DNA from: Verrucomicrobiaceae bacterium
GTDB lineage: Bacteria > Verrucomicrobiota > Verrucomicrobiia > Verrucomicrobiales > Verrucomicrobiaceae
Direction: 5' to 3'
Length of the DNA stretch: 34,784 nucleotides
Assembly: GCA_027487315.1 (NCBI GenBank)
Contig: JAIYDW010000102.1
Location: 1-34,784 of the forward strand
Shown here: positions 1 to 7,792 of the stretch, piece by piece
Numbering within the stretch: the stretch's first letter is position 1
Layout of the letters: every line of letters starts with the position of its first letter
Notes under the pieces: generated by a model
What the model saw: only the letters and a program-made list of their open reading frames with translations
Databases searched by the model: none
What the model was told of the DNA's origin: nothing
Program-made: the position numbers and the translations under genes

Positions 1-734
1 GCCGCCACGCCGATTCCAGCCAGCAGCGAAAGGGCCAGCGCCGCCACGGCGCTCAGCACCGCCACATTCAGCACCCCCGAAAGCTGGAGCTCGTATTCCG
101 TCAGTTCAATGTCAACCCCCGCAACACCGACCAGCCCTTGATCAGCATCAAGGATCGGCGCGTAGCCGCTCAAAAACGTCCCCCAGCGATCTTCATACGG
201 GGTTTGATCCACTTTGGCGACTCCAGTTCTGAACACCTCGCGCAGCGCATCACTCGGCGTTTCATAGTGCTCCATGATGTGCGCCTTGTCGTCCCTTCCA
301 TCTCGGTCCAGGTCCCCGCTCGGGGTGGTATCGAGCACAAATCGGATCTCGTCGCCTTTCAAGGTGCAGGTGTAGACGAACTTGATCATCAAAGCCGGAT
401 CAAGCGCCATCTTCACCCTTTCCAATCGGTCGATCTCATTCTGATAAGCCTGAGAGCTCTCCTGCTCCGGATGGCTAAAAGTTTGATGAATGTCGGCATC
501 CACCTCTTGAGCAAGCACACGCGCCGCGCCCAGCAGTTGCTTCTGAATCGATTCCGTGAGGATCCTGTTCGCCCGATTGTACACGTTCCAAATGGTGCCC
601 AACATCGGCAGGACAAATAGCACAAACGTCGCGGCACCCACCACCTGCGGCCGCCAGCCCAACCAAAGCCTTTTGGCGGCTTGGCTGGGGGTCGGTGAGG
701 ATTCCAAAGGTGATGCTGATTTCAAAGAAGGCAT
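1..734 (-). CDS. Membrane sensor protein, N-terminal part (runs off the left edge)
   Basis: The frame is open from an ATG at 734 to base 1, giving 244 codons with no stop, so the C-terminal output domain lies outside the window. Residues about 31-50 form a membrane segment, residues 51-212 a periplasmic domain, and residues about 221-242 a second membrane segment. The periplasmic part contains a Gly-rich Asp stretch (DLDRDGRDD) and the motif GTFLSGYAPI followed by GVAGVDIE. This pattern is familiar from Cache/PAS-like sensor domains of histidine kinases and diguanylate cyclases. Whether the output is a kinase, a GGDEF domain or a methyl-accepting domain cannot be seen. The gene is divergent from the polysaccharide operon, so it could sense signals for it, but this is inference. 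Confidence 0.8.
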   Translation of the reverse strand, partial: MPSLKSASPLESSPTPSQAAKRLWLGWRPQVVGAATFVLFVLPMLGTIWNVYNRANRILTESIQKQLLGAARVLAQEVDADIHQTFSHPEQESSQAYQNEIDRLERVKMALDPALMIKFVYTCTLKGDEIRFVLDTTPSGDLDRDGRDDKAHIMEHYETPSDALREVFRTGVAKVDQTPYEDRWGTFLSGYAPILDADQGLVGVAGVDIELTEYELQLSGVLNVAVLSAVAALALSLLAGIGVA

Positions 735-749
735 GAAGGCTCACTAAGG

Positions 750-769
750 TAACTCCGAACGCAGAGTTA
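750..769. promoter_or_regulatory. Inverted repeat upstream of the sensor gene
   Basis: TAACTC (750-755) and GAGTTA (764-769) are perfect inverted arms separated by 8 bases. The repeat lies 15 bases upstream of the minus-strand sensor start at 734. Its symmetry and position fit an operator for a dimeric regulator. No T-rich tail follows, so a terminator is less likely. Confidence 0.35.
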
Positions 770-783
770 ACGACTTAAACCTA

Positions 784-802
784 CCCCCCACAATTGGGGG
801 GG
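784..802. promoter_or_regulatory. CCCC/GGGG inverted motif upstream of the first glycosyltransferase
   Basis: Six C, the bases ACAATT and seven G form a 7-bp hairpin-capable palindrome about 77 bases before the ATG at 880. Similar C-box/G-box pairs occur at 11617-11632 and 15582-15596, each upstream of another cell-surface gene. It has no T tract, so a regulatory site is favoured over a terminator. Confidence 0.35.
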
Positions 803-879
803 ACGATTCGATTTACCCTCGGTTGCGGGGACTGACGCCATCGCTCCGTCACCCTAAATTCGTCCCAACCAAGCAACCT

Positions 880-2145
880 ATGCGCATCCTCGTCCTCACC
901 AACCTCTACCCTCCCCACTATGTCGGCGGCTACGAACTCCGCTGCCGAGACATCACCGAATCTCTCAAAGCGCGCGGCCACGCCGTGCATGTTCTCACCT
1001 CCGATCACACTGTCGCCCCGCTCGATTCCCCCTTCGACTACCCCGTTGAGCGTTCCTTGCGCGTTCACGGTTTCTTTGGTCACCCCTGGCTCGGCGTTCG
1101 TGATCTCCTCGCGCTGGAACAGCACAACAACGCTCGCCTCGTGGCTGCGATCAAAAGTTTCAAACCAGATCTCGTCCACGTCTGGAACCTCGGTGGCATT
1201 TCCAAATCGCTGGCTCTCACCTTGCAGCGTTTGAATCTCCCAACGGTGTTTGATGTTTCAGATCATTGGATCGCCCGCAGCCTCATCGGCGATGTTTGGC
1301 TCGATTGGTGGAACCGCGATAATGCCTCCATCAGCGCCCGAATCGCCCGCAGCAGTCTGACGGCCACAGGTCAAAGACGCGCCCTTCAGCAAAGAGCCCC
1401 CACCAATCCTCTCCGGCATCTCAATTTTCAACGCATCTATTTTTGCAGCCGCCGACTTCGTGACATCACGGTTCAGGCTGGCTATCAGGTCGGGCATGGA
1501 GCGGTGATTCATTGCCCCGTGAACACAGAGGCCTATCACGGCAACGTCCGCTCCGAAGCTCAGCCCATGAAAAAGCTTCTTTATGCTGGCAGGCTCTCCG
1601 AAGACAAAGGCATCCTCACCGCATTGAAAGCGATGGCATCCTTGAAGCACCAATTCGAGGGGTCCCTGCACGTCTACGGAAAAGGAGACGCCGACTACGT
1701 GCAGATGCTCACCCGATTCGTCGCCGATCAGTCGCTTCCCGTCACGTTTCATAGCGCCACTCCCGAGCAGATGCCCGAGGTCTATCGAAGCCATGATGCC
1801 CTGCTCTTCACCTCCGAATGGGAAGAGCCCTTTGCGCTGACCCCTTTGGAGGCCATGGCCAGCGGGTTGCCAGTCATCGGCACCACGACCGGCGGCAGCG
1901 CCGAATTGTTCCAACAAGGCGTGAACGCTCTCACCTATCAGGCAGGTGATCCCATCCAACTCGCTGAAAACATCGCCACACTCGCCGCCAATCCCCGCTT
2001 GCGCAAAGACATCGCTCTCCAAGGCCAGCAACTCATGCAGTCCCAGTTCCACCTCTCCGCCATCGTCTCCGAGGTCGAAAACTACCTCGAGGAAACCCTC
2101 CAAATCTGGCAGCCCTCCCACCTGCCTCATTACCTCGCTGCATGA
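880..2145 (+). CDS. GT4 family glycosyltransferase
   Basis: This 421-residue protein is a GT-B fold retaining glycosyltransferase that would add a sugar during repeat-unit assembly on the cytoplasmic face of the membrane. The N-terminus MRILVLTNLYPPHYVGGYE is typical of the acceptor-side Rossmann domain with its glycine loop. The donor side carries YAGRLSEDKGI and the late motif EWEEPFALTPLEAMASGLPV, which matches the nucleotide-sugar binding EX7E region. An in-frame start at 823 exists, but the ATG at 880 begins the conserved fold, so it was chosen. The stop overlaps the next start by ATGA. Donor and acceptor sugars cannot be told from sequence. Confidence 0.92.
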   Translation: MRILVLTNLYPPHYVGGYELRCRDITESLKARGHAVHVLTSDHTVAPLDSPFDYPVERSLRVHGFFGHPWLGVRDLLALEQHNNARLVAAIKSFKPDLVHVWNLGGISKSLALTLQRLNLPTVFDVSDHWIARSLIGDVWLDWWNRDNASISARIARSSLTATGQRRALQQRAPTNPLRHLNFQRIYFCSRRLRDITVQAGYQVGHGAVIHCPVNTEAYHGNVRSEAQPMKKLLYAGRLSEDKGILTALKAMASLKHQFEGSLHVYGKGDADYVQMLTRFVADQSLPVTFHSATPEQMPEVYRSHDALLFTSEWEEPFALTPLEAMASGLPVIGTTTGGSAELFQQGVNALTYQAGDPIQLAENIATLAANPRLRKDIALQGQQLMQSQFHLSAIVSEVENYLEETLQIWQPSHLPHYLAA

Positions 2146-3272
2146 AAAAAAGGTTCACCATCGATGGCAGTGAAGCCTTGGAGTCCCACCTCTCAACCGT
2201 CTGCGATCAAGTGCAGGCAGGTGTCCTCGAACGCATCCCCAACCACAAGCTCGAAGGCCTCGTCCTCGCCGGTGGTTATGGACGTGGCGAAGGCGGTGTC
2301 CTCAAGACCGAGACCGCCGATTCGCCCTACAACGATCTCGAATTCTTCGTCTTCATCCGCGGCAATACCTTGCTAAATGACCGCCGCTACCGCCATTCCC
2401 TGCATCAACTCGCCGCAGAGCTGACACCCCAAGCCGGAATCGAGGTCGAATTCAAAATCCTCTCCCTCGCCAGTTTCGTCCGCAGTGACACCAGCATGTT
2501 CTACTACGACCTCGTCATGGGTCATCAGTGGTTGATTGGGGATGCCTCCCTGTTTGCCGCCTGCAATCATCACCGCGATCCAACCCGCATCCCCTTGCAC
2601 GAAGCCACCAGGCTCCTCTTCAATCGCTGCTCCGGCTTGCTCTACGCCAAAGAGCGTCTTCAACGGGAACCTTTCACCGATGAAGACGCTGACTTCGTCG
2701 GGCGTAACCTCGCCAAAGCGCAACTGGCTCTCGGTGACGCCTGGCTCGCCACGCAGGGTGCCTACCACTGGAGCTGTGTCGAACGTCAAAAGCGCCTCAA
2801 AAAGGCCAGTGACGAATGGTCAAAACGCCTCGCTTTTCACCATGCGGTCGGCGTTGCCTTCAAACTCCATCCACAGCGCGCTACCGCTTCCATGAAGCCC
2901 TCGCTCCTCGCGAAGCACACCGATCTGACTGAACTCGCTCAGCAATTGTGGCTTTGTCTTGAGAGTAAAAGAATCGGCACCCACTTCGCCTCCAGCAGCG
3001 ATTACGCCAAAGCGCGTGGCTCACTCTGCACTGAGCGCTCGATCCTCCGCAACCTCGCTTGCAACCTCCGCGCCTTCGGCATTTCAGGCCTCCTCTCCCG
3101 CTTCCGCACCCGCTACCCTCGTGAACGTCTCCTCCGCTCGCTTTCCCTCCTTTTGTGGGGGCAGACGAACGCCCCAAATCAAACGATCCTCTCCGCCTGC
3201 TTGAACTGTGGCGACTCCTCTCTGGACGGCTCGGTGAGAGCTTATGAATCCCTCTGGCACCGCTTCAACTGA
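2142..3272 (+). CDS. Nucleotidyltransferase-fold protein of unknown role
   Basis: This 376-residue protein starts inside the stop of the preceding glycosyltransferase gene (ATGA overlap). Residues 44-52 read GGYGRGEGG and are followed by acidic D65 and E67 in NDLEFFV, with a further acidic pair at E101 and E103. This is the pattern of the polymerase-beta-like nucleotidyltransferase fold: a glycine loop, two metal-binding acids and a third acidic strand. The remaining 270 residues are helical-looking and unrecognised, with no signal peptide or membrane segment. Its place between glycosyltransferase and acetyltransferase genes suggests nucleotide activation or modification of a sugar or other polysaccharide component. 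That role is inferred; no substrate can be named. Confidence 0.75.
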   Translation: MKKRFTIDGSEALESHLSTVCDQVQAGVLERIPNHKLEGLVLAGGYGRGEGGVLKTETADSPYNDLEFFVFIRGNTLLNDRRYRHSLHQLAAELTPQAGIEVEFKILSLASFVRSDTSMFYYDLVMGHQWLIGDASLFAACNHHRDPTRIPLHEATRLLFNRCSGLLYAKERLQREPFTDEDADFVGRNLAKAQLALGDAWLATQGAYHWSCVERQKRLKKASDEWSKRLAFHHAVGVAFKLHPQRATASMKPSLLAKHTDLTELAQQLWLCLESKRIGTHFASSSDYAKARGSLCTERSILRNLACNLRAFGISGLLSRFRTRYPRERLLRSLSLLLWGQTNAPNQTILSACLNCGDSSLDGSVRAYESLWHRFN

Positions 3273-3275
3273 CCC

Positions 3276-3797
3276 ATGTTCGACAACCTCCGGCAGGACA
3301 TCACCCGCAATCTGCGCGACTACGGCCCGCAGTCGGCGTTGCGTCGTGCCGCGCTCTGCTTGACCCTCAATAGCATCCATGCGGTGGCTCTCATCCGCCT
3401 CCAACTCTGGTGCGCTCGGCATCACCTGCCTGGCATCTTAGCCAGCAAGATCCTTTTCTGGTTCTTCAAAATCGAAATCAGCAGCAAAGCCACCATCGGT
3501 CCCGGACTCCGCCTCCCTCACCCCATGGGCATCATCATCGCACCCCACTCTGTGATCGGTGCCAACTGCGACCTCTACGCTGACGTCCGCCTCGTCCTTT
3601 CTCATGGCCGCAAGCACGGCCCGCATCTCGAAGACGGCGTCTTCATGGGAGATGGTGCCAAAGCCGTCGGCGCTGTACGCATCGGCGCTAAAGCCGTCAT
3701 CGGCGTCTCCGCTGTCGTCACTCGTGACATCCCCGCAAGTGCGGTGGCAGCGGGAGTACCTGCCCGTGTCTTACATTCTCAATCAGTAGCCTCATGA
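3276..3797 (+). CDS. Hexapeptide-repeat acetyltransferase, serine acetyltransferase-like
   Basis: This 173-residue protein has a helical N-terminus and then left-handed beta-helix hexapeptides from about residue 70: IGPGLRLPHPMG, IIIAPHSVIG, GVFMGDGAKAVG and AVRIGAKAVIGVSAVVTRDIP. It ends with the usual AAGVPARVL segment. The order resembles serine O-acetyltransferases and the related colanic-acid type WcaB acetyltransferases, which form trimers using acetyl-CoA. It is shorter than biosynthetic CysE (about 270 residues), and it sits between sugar-assembly genes. O-acetylation of the polysaccharide is therefore more likely than cysteine synthesis. It begins 3 bases after the previous stop and overlaps the next gene by ATGA. 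Confidence 0.85.
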   Translation: MFDNLRQDITRNLRDYGPQSALRRAALCLTLNSIHAVALIRLQLWCARHHLPGILASKILFWFFKIEISSKATIGPGLRLPHPMGIIIAPHSVIGANCDLYADVRLVLSHGRKHGPHLEDGVFMGDGAKAVGAVRIGAKAVIGVSAVVTRDIPASAVAAGVPARVLHSQSVAS

Positions 3798-5761
3798 ACA
3801 TACTCGTCGTCTATCCTTACATTCCCTTTCCGCTCGATCGCGGAACTTATCAGCGCACCTTTCACCTCCTCCGTGAACTCGCCCGTGAGCACACCGTCGA
3901 CCTCATCGCTCTCAGTGAAAAAGGTGAGCGATTGAATCAACGCCACGTCTTTGAATCCTTCTGCCGTGATGTGCGCTTCGTTCCCTTCACGCATCCTGCC
4001 TGGCCCAAGCTCATGCCGGATCGCCTCCTCAACCGGACGCCCTCCACCATCCGCCACTGGAACCTGCCTCAACTCGCTGATGCCATTCACGACCAACTCG
4101 CCCGCAACCAATACGACCTCGTCCATGTCTGCGACATCGTGCTCGCCCAATACTTTCTCAAAGAGCACCAAGACATCCCGCTCTCCATCGACCGCAGCCG
4201 CGTGGACTTGCAGTTCCAACTTCAACAAACCGCCTTCAACACGACCTCTCTAAAGGAAAAAGCCCTCGCCTGGGAAAACATGGCGAAGCTCTGGTTCTAC
4301 GAACGTCGCATCGCCAAGAGATCTCAACTGCAAGTCCTCTGTGGTCCGGACGACGAAGCCTTCGTCCGACGCCACATCAGCAAAAAGGTGCCGCTCAAGG
4401 TCGTCGCCAACGGAGTCGATCTCGACTTCTTCAAGGCAGAAGTGCTTGAGCAACCTCTCGCCGCCAAACCATCAATCCTCTTCTGTGGTGCCATGGACTA
4501 CACGCCCAATGTGGACGCGTTGCGCTGGTACTTTGCGGAAATTCATAAGCGCATCCTCAAACAGGTGCCTGACCTCCAGGTCTTCATCGTCGGCAAGTCA
4601 CCGCTGCCGGAGGTCCAGGCCTATGCCTCGCTCCCCGGAGTCATCGTCACCGGAAGCGTCGATGACGTGCGGCCCTACTATCGAAAAGCCTGGCTGCAAA
4701 TCGTGCCACTGCGCATCGGCGGCGGCACTCGCCTGAAAATCGTAGAAAGCCTCGCCATCGGCACCCCAGTCGTGTCCACCAGCATCGGTGCCCAAGGCCT
4801 CGACCTGATCCACGGTGCCAATGCGCTTCTGGCGGACGACGCCAAGTCCTTCGCTGAGCAAACCGTTCGTGCTTTGCACAACTCACCCCTCCGCCAGCAC
4901 CTCAGGTACAATGGTATTGCCTTAGCCAAAGAGCGCTTCGGTTGGAAAGGCATCGCTGCCAAACTCAGCGCCGAATACCGACGGTTCTCGCCCAACTCAA
5001 GTCCTCGCATTCAACTCCTCGACGTTCCCTTTGATGCCGTCACCATGCCCGAAACACTGGATCGGATCGATGCAATGATCGCCAGCCAAAAACCTCACTA
5101 CATCGCCACCGCAAACGTCGATTTCTGCGTCCAGGCAAAGAGCGATCCCGAATTGCACAGCATCCTGAAGCAAGCCGATCTCGTCGTTTGCGACGGCACT
5201 CCTCTCGTCTGGCTCTCACGACTGCTCGGCCGCTCGCTCCCAGAACGGGTTGCCGGTTCGGATCTCGTGCCTCAGTTGTTGGCCAAAGCCGAACAAAAAG
5301 ACTGGCGTGTCTTTTTCCTCGGCGGTCAGGAACAAGTCCTCGAAAAAGCAATTCAGAATGTCGGATTGAAGCATCGCAACCTCCGCATCGTCGGTGCTTA
5401 CTCACCTCCTTTCGCCCCCCTCGACCAAATGCCTCATGAGGAAATTTGCGCCCGCATTCGGGAGGCCAAGCCCGACGTGCTCCTGGTCTCCTTCGGGTGT
5501 CCCAAACAAGAGAAATGGATTGCCCGCAACTACCAAGCCGCAGGGGTCCCAGTCTGCATCGGCGTCGGCGCAACCATCGACTTCCTCGCCGGATCGATGA
5601 AGCGCGCCCCTCGCTGGATGCAAGTCATCGGAGCCGAGTGGGTCTTCCGTCTCGCTCAAGAACCCCGGCGCCTCTTCAAACGTTACGCCACCGACTTGTT
5701 CGTCTTTGGTCTCAGTGCCGCAAAGGAACTTCTCAAAAACCCTCAAGCCTCCCGCGCATGA
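3794..5761 (+). CDS. Fused GT4-GT26 (WecG/TagA/CpsF-type) double glycosyltransferase
   Basis: Two complete-looking glycosyltransferases share one 655-residue chain. Residues 1-400 form a GT4 enzyme with the N-terminal MNILVVYPYIPFPLDRG, an internal LFCGAMDYTPNVDAL and the donor-site stretch PLRIGGGTRLKIVESLAIGTPVV. Residues about 405-645 match the GT26 family, with TANVDF, LVVCDGTPLVW (Asp467), ERVAGSD and FGCPKQEKW. GT26 enzymes in enterobacterial and teichoic acid pathways transfer N-acetylmannosamine-type sugars to lipid-linked acceptors. The fusion would let consecutive sugars be added by one protein. It overlaps both neighbours by ATGA, which supports translational coupling. The frame is continuous, with no sign of a lost stop. 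Confidence 0.93.
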   Translation: MNILVVYPYIPFPLDRGTYQRTFHLLRELAREHTVDLIALSEKGERLNQRHVFESFCRDVRFVPFTHPAWPKLMPDRLLNRTPSTIRHWNLPQLADAIHDQLARNQYDLVHVCDIVLAQYFLKEHQDIPLSIDRSRVDLQFQLQQTAFNTTSLKEKALAWENMAKLWFYERRIAKRSQLQVLCGPDDEAFVRRHISKKVPLKVVANGVDLDFFKAEVLEQPLAAKPSILFCGAMDYTPNVDALRWYFAEIHKRILKQVPDLQVFIVGKSPLPEVQAYASLPGVIVTGSVDDVRPYYRKAWLQIVPLRIGGGTRLKIVESLAIGTPVVSTSIGAQGLDLIHGANALLADDAKSFAEQTVRALHNSPLRQHLRYNGIALAKERFGWKGIAAKLSAEYRRFSPNSSPRIQLLDVPFDAVTMPETLDRIDAMIASQKPHYIATANVDFCVQAKSDPELHSILKQADLVVCDGTPLVWLSRLLGRSLPERVAGSDLVPQLLAKAEQKDWRVFFLGGQEQVLEKAIQNVGLKHRNLRIVGAYSPPFAPLDQMPHEEICARIREAKPDVLLVSFGCPKQEKWIARNYQAAGVPVCIGVGATIDFLAGSMKRAPRWMQVIGAEWVFRLAQEPRRLFKRYATDLFVFGLSAAKELLKNPQASRA

Positions 5762-6987
5762 AAATCGCCATCTCCACCAGCGTCATCCAACGCGGCAAAA
5801 CCGGCGTCGCCCAATACGTCTTCGCCCTCGTCCGATCCCTCCTCGAACAAGCCCACGAGCACGAATTCCATCTCCTCGTCCTCCAGGAAGACCTGCCACT
5901 CTTCGACTTCGTCGGAGATCGCATGAAAATCATCCCCATCGCTGAGAAATGGCGCCCCGCCGTGAAGAACATCTTCTGGCACCAGTTCGTTCTGCCGGGA
6001 TGGCTAAAAAAAGAGGGCATCGATGTCCTCCACGTCCCCAGCTACCGCCGAATGCTCTGGCGCGCCCCATGTGCTACCATTGCCACCATCCATGACCTCG
6101 CCCCCTTCCACGTGAAGGGCAAATACGACCTCGCGCGGATGATCTACGGTCGCGTCTTCGTCAAGTGGCTCGCAAAAAGACAGGATCAAATCATCGCCAT
6201 CAGCACAAACACTGCAACGGACATCCAGAGGTTCCTTGGCATTCCACTCGAGCGCCAGCGTCTCATCCTGAATGGTCTGGATCACGACCGCTTCCACCCC
6301 GCGCCCTCCCAACCTTTTCCTGGTCTTGAGCAACCCTACTTCCTCTACATCTCCCGCCTCGAACATCCGGCGAAAAACCATGTTCGCTTGATCGAGGCGT
6401 TCAACCAATTCAAGGCCAAAACGGGTTCGCCTTGGTTGCTTGCCCTCGGGGGAAGCGATTGGCACGGTGCCGAACACATCCATGCCGCCGCCGCCGCATC
6501 GCCCTTTGCCGCTGACATTCGATTCCTCGGCTTTGTCAAAGACGCCGACCTCCCAAACTTGTATCGGTCCGCTGCGGCTTTCGTCTATCCTTCGCTGTTC
6601 GAAGGCTTTGGCATGCCTCCCGTCGAAGCCATGGCCTGCGGATGTCCCGTCATCAGTTCGGCCGCTGGCTCTCTGGCTGAGGTGATTGGAAATGCCGCCC
6701 GTGTCATCGATCCGGAAAGCGTCGACAGTCTGTTTCAGGCCCTCCACGCCTTGCATTCCAGTCCGACCACGCGTCGTCGCCTCGTTGATGAAGGCCTCCG
6801 GAATGCTCGGCGTTTCAACTGGAACACCAACGCGGCCCAAGTCCTCCAGACTTGTCGGCTGGCGCGTCGTCCACCTCCAGTTGGGGGGATTGTGAGGGAG
6901 CGGGCAAAGGGGGATGGTTCACGTGTCATCCCTCCTTCCCATGTCCGATTCATTGCTCCACTGGAACCTCGCTCGACGCCCCTTTGA
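5758..6987 (+). CDS. GT4 family glycosyltransferase with an extended tail
   Basis: This 409-residue enzyme starts at the ATGA overlap with the preceding fusion gene. The N-terminus MKIAISTSVIQRGKTGVAQY, the middle YFLYISRLEHPAKNHVRLIEAF and the donor-site block PSLFEGFGMPPVEAMACGCPVISS are classic GT4 features. The fold should end near RFNWNTNAAQVLQ. The last 40 or so residues are basic and proline-rich, and the final 47 bases overlap the next gene. A longer in-frame start exists at 5446, but it lies inside the preceding gene and was rejected. The tail may be real, or it may reflect a lost earlier stop or a sequence error. Confidence 0.9.
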   Translation: MKIAISTSVIQRGKTGVAQYVFALVRSLLEQAHEHEFHLLVLQEDLPLFDFVGDRMKIIPIAEKWRPAVKNIFWHQFVLPGWLKKEGIDVLHVPSYRRMLWRAPCATIATIHDLAPFHVKGKYDLARMIYGRVFVKWLAKRQDQIIAISTNTATDIQRFLGIPLERQRLILNGLDHDRFHPAPSQPFPGLEQPYFLYISRLEHPAKNHVRLIEAFNQFKAKTGSPWLLALGGSDWHGAEHIHAAAAASPFAADIRFLGFVKDADLPNLYRSAAAFVYPSLFEGFGMPPVEAMACGCPVISSAAGSLAEVIGNAARVIDPESVDSLFQALHALHSSPTTRRRLVDEGLRNARRFNWNTNAAQVLQTCRLARRPPPVGGIVRERAKGDGSRVIPPSHVRFIAPLEPRSTPL

Positions 6988-7792
6988 GGCCGCCTGGGAC
7001 GCTCGCTTTTTTTACCGCGGCACCCAGCACTTGGAGGCCTTGGACCGTCTCATGTATGTCGTCCTCGAAGGCGGCATGAACTTTGGCTTGCTGACAGGCG
7101 AAATCGGTTGTGGCAAAACACTCGTCAGAGCCGTCCTTCAACACCAACTGGCCGCTTCTGATTTCCGCTTCGTCACCATCGAAAACGGCGGTTTCACTGT
7201 CGAGGAGTTGTCGCTGACGATCCTCTCCCGGCTGGCTCCCGTCGGCAGCACGCTCCCTCAGGGGCGCCTCGCTCAGATGGACCGGCTTCAAGGTCTCCTC
7301 AACGAGCACGCCGATGCAGGACGGCAGGTCGTCATCTTGCTCGATGAAGCTCAAGACATGGGACCCGAGACTCTCAGTGGCCTGCGTTGGATCACAAACT
7401 TTAATGGCGGTGGCCGCAACCTCGTGTCGTTGCTGTTGATCGGACAGCCCAATCTTCGTTCGCTCGTGGAGTCGGTGCCAGCCTTGGATCAACGCGTCGG
7501 CCTGCGCTTCCATCTTCAACCGCTCGCATCGGTCTCCGACTCGTCTGCCTACCTCGCCCACAGGCTCCATGTCGCCGGGCATCCAAATGGAGAACTGTTT
7601 GATCAGGAGGCGGCTGCCCTCATCCATCAGCTTTCACGCGGCATTCCGCGACTCATCAATCGGCTCGCCAAGCTCTCTCTCGAGCACGGTTGGCTGACCG
7701 AATCGGATCGTCTCACCGCTGAGCATGTTCACTCCGTTTATCGCGATCTGCAGCGCCACCACGTCGCCAACCTCAGCCAATCCTGCCCATGA
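6941..7792 (+). CDS. ExeA/GspA-type AAA ATPase of an exopolysaccharide/exosortase locus
   Basis: This 283-residue P-loop ATPase has Walker A GEIGCGKT at residues 53-60, Walker B VVILLDEAQD at 130-139, a sensor strand LLIGQP at 165-170 and the GIPRLINRLAKLSL segment near the C-terminus. The start MSDSLLHWNLARRPF resembles the usual ExeA opening, in which a short helix leads into the RPF motif, so the ATG at 6941 is preferred over 6914. It has no membrane segment and no peptidoglycan-binding domain. ATPases of this type are known beside chain-length determinants in exosortase-linked exopolysaccharide operons. It overlaps the next gene by ATGA, and that gene's kinase-like domain lacks a P-loop. 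Confidence 0.9.
   Translation: MSDSLLHWNLARRPFEAAWDARFFYRGTQHLEALDRLMYVVLEGGMNFGLLTGEIGCGKTLVRAVLQHQLAASDFRFVTIENGGFTVEELSLTILSRLAPVGSTLPQGRLAQMDRLQGLLNEHADAGRQVVILLDEAQDMGPETLSGLRWITNFNGGGRNLVSLLLIGQPNLRSLVESVPALDQRVGLRFHLQPLASVSDSSAYLAHRLHVAGHPNGELFDQEAAALIHQLSRGIPRLINRLAKLSLEHGWLTESDRLTAEHVHSVYRDLQRHHVANLSQSCP

Noticed and set aside
138-620. Plus-strand open frame of 160 codons at the left edge
   Set aside because: The minus strand of the same DNA encodes an uninterrupted membrane sensor with Cache-like motifs, so the plus-strand frame is a shadow.
5446-5757. In-frame extension upstream of the second GT4 gene
   Set aside because: It lies inside the GT26 domain of the preceding gene in another frame and is Arg/Ser-rich. 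MKIAIS at 5758 is the natural GT4 start.
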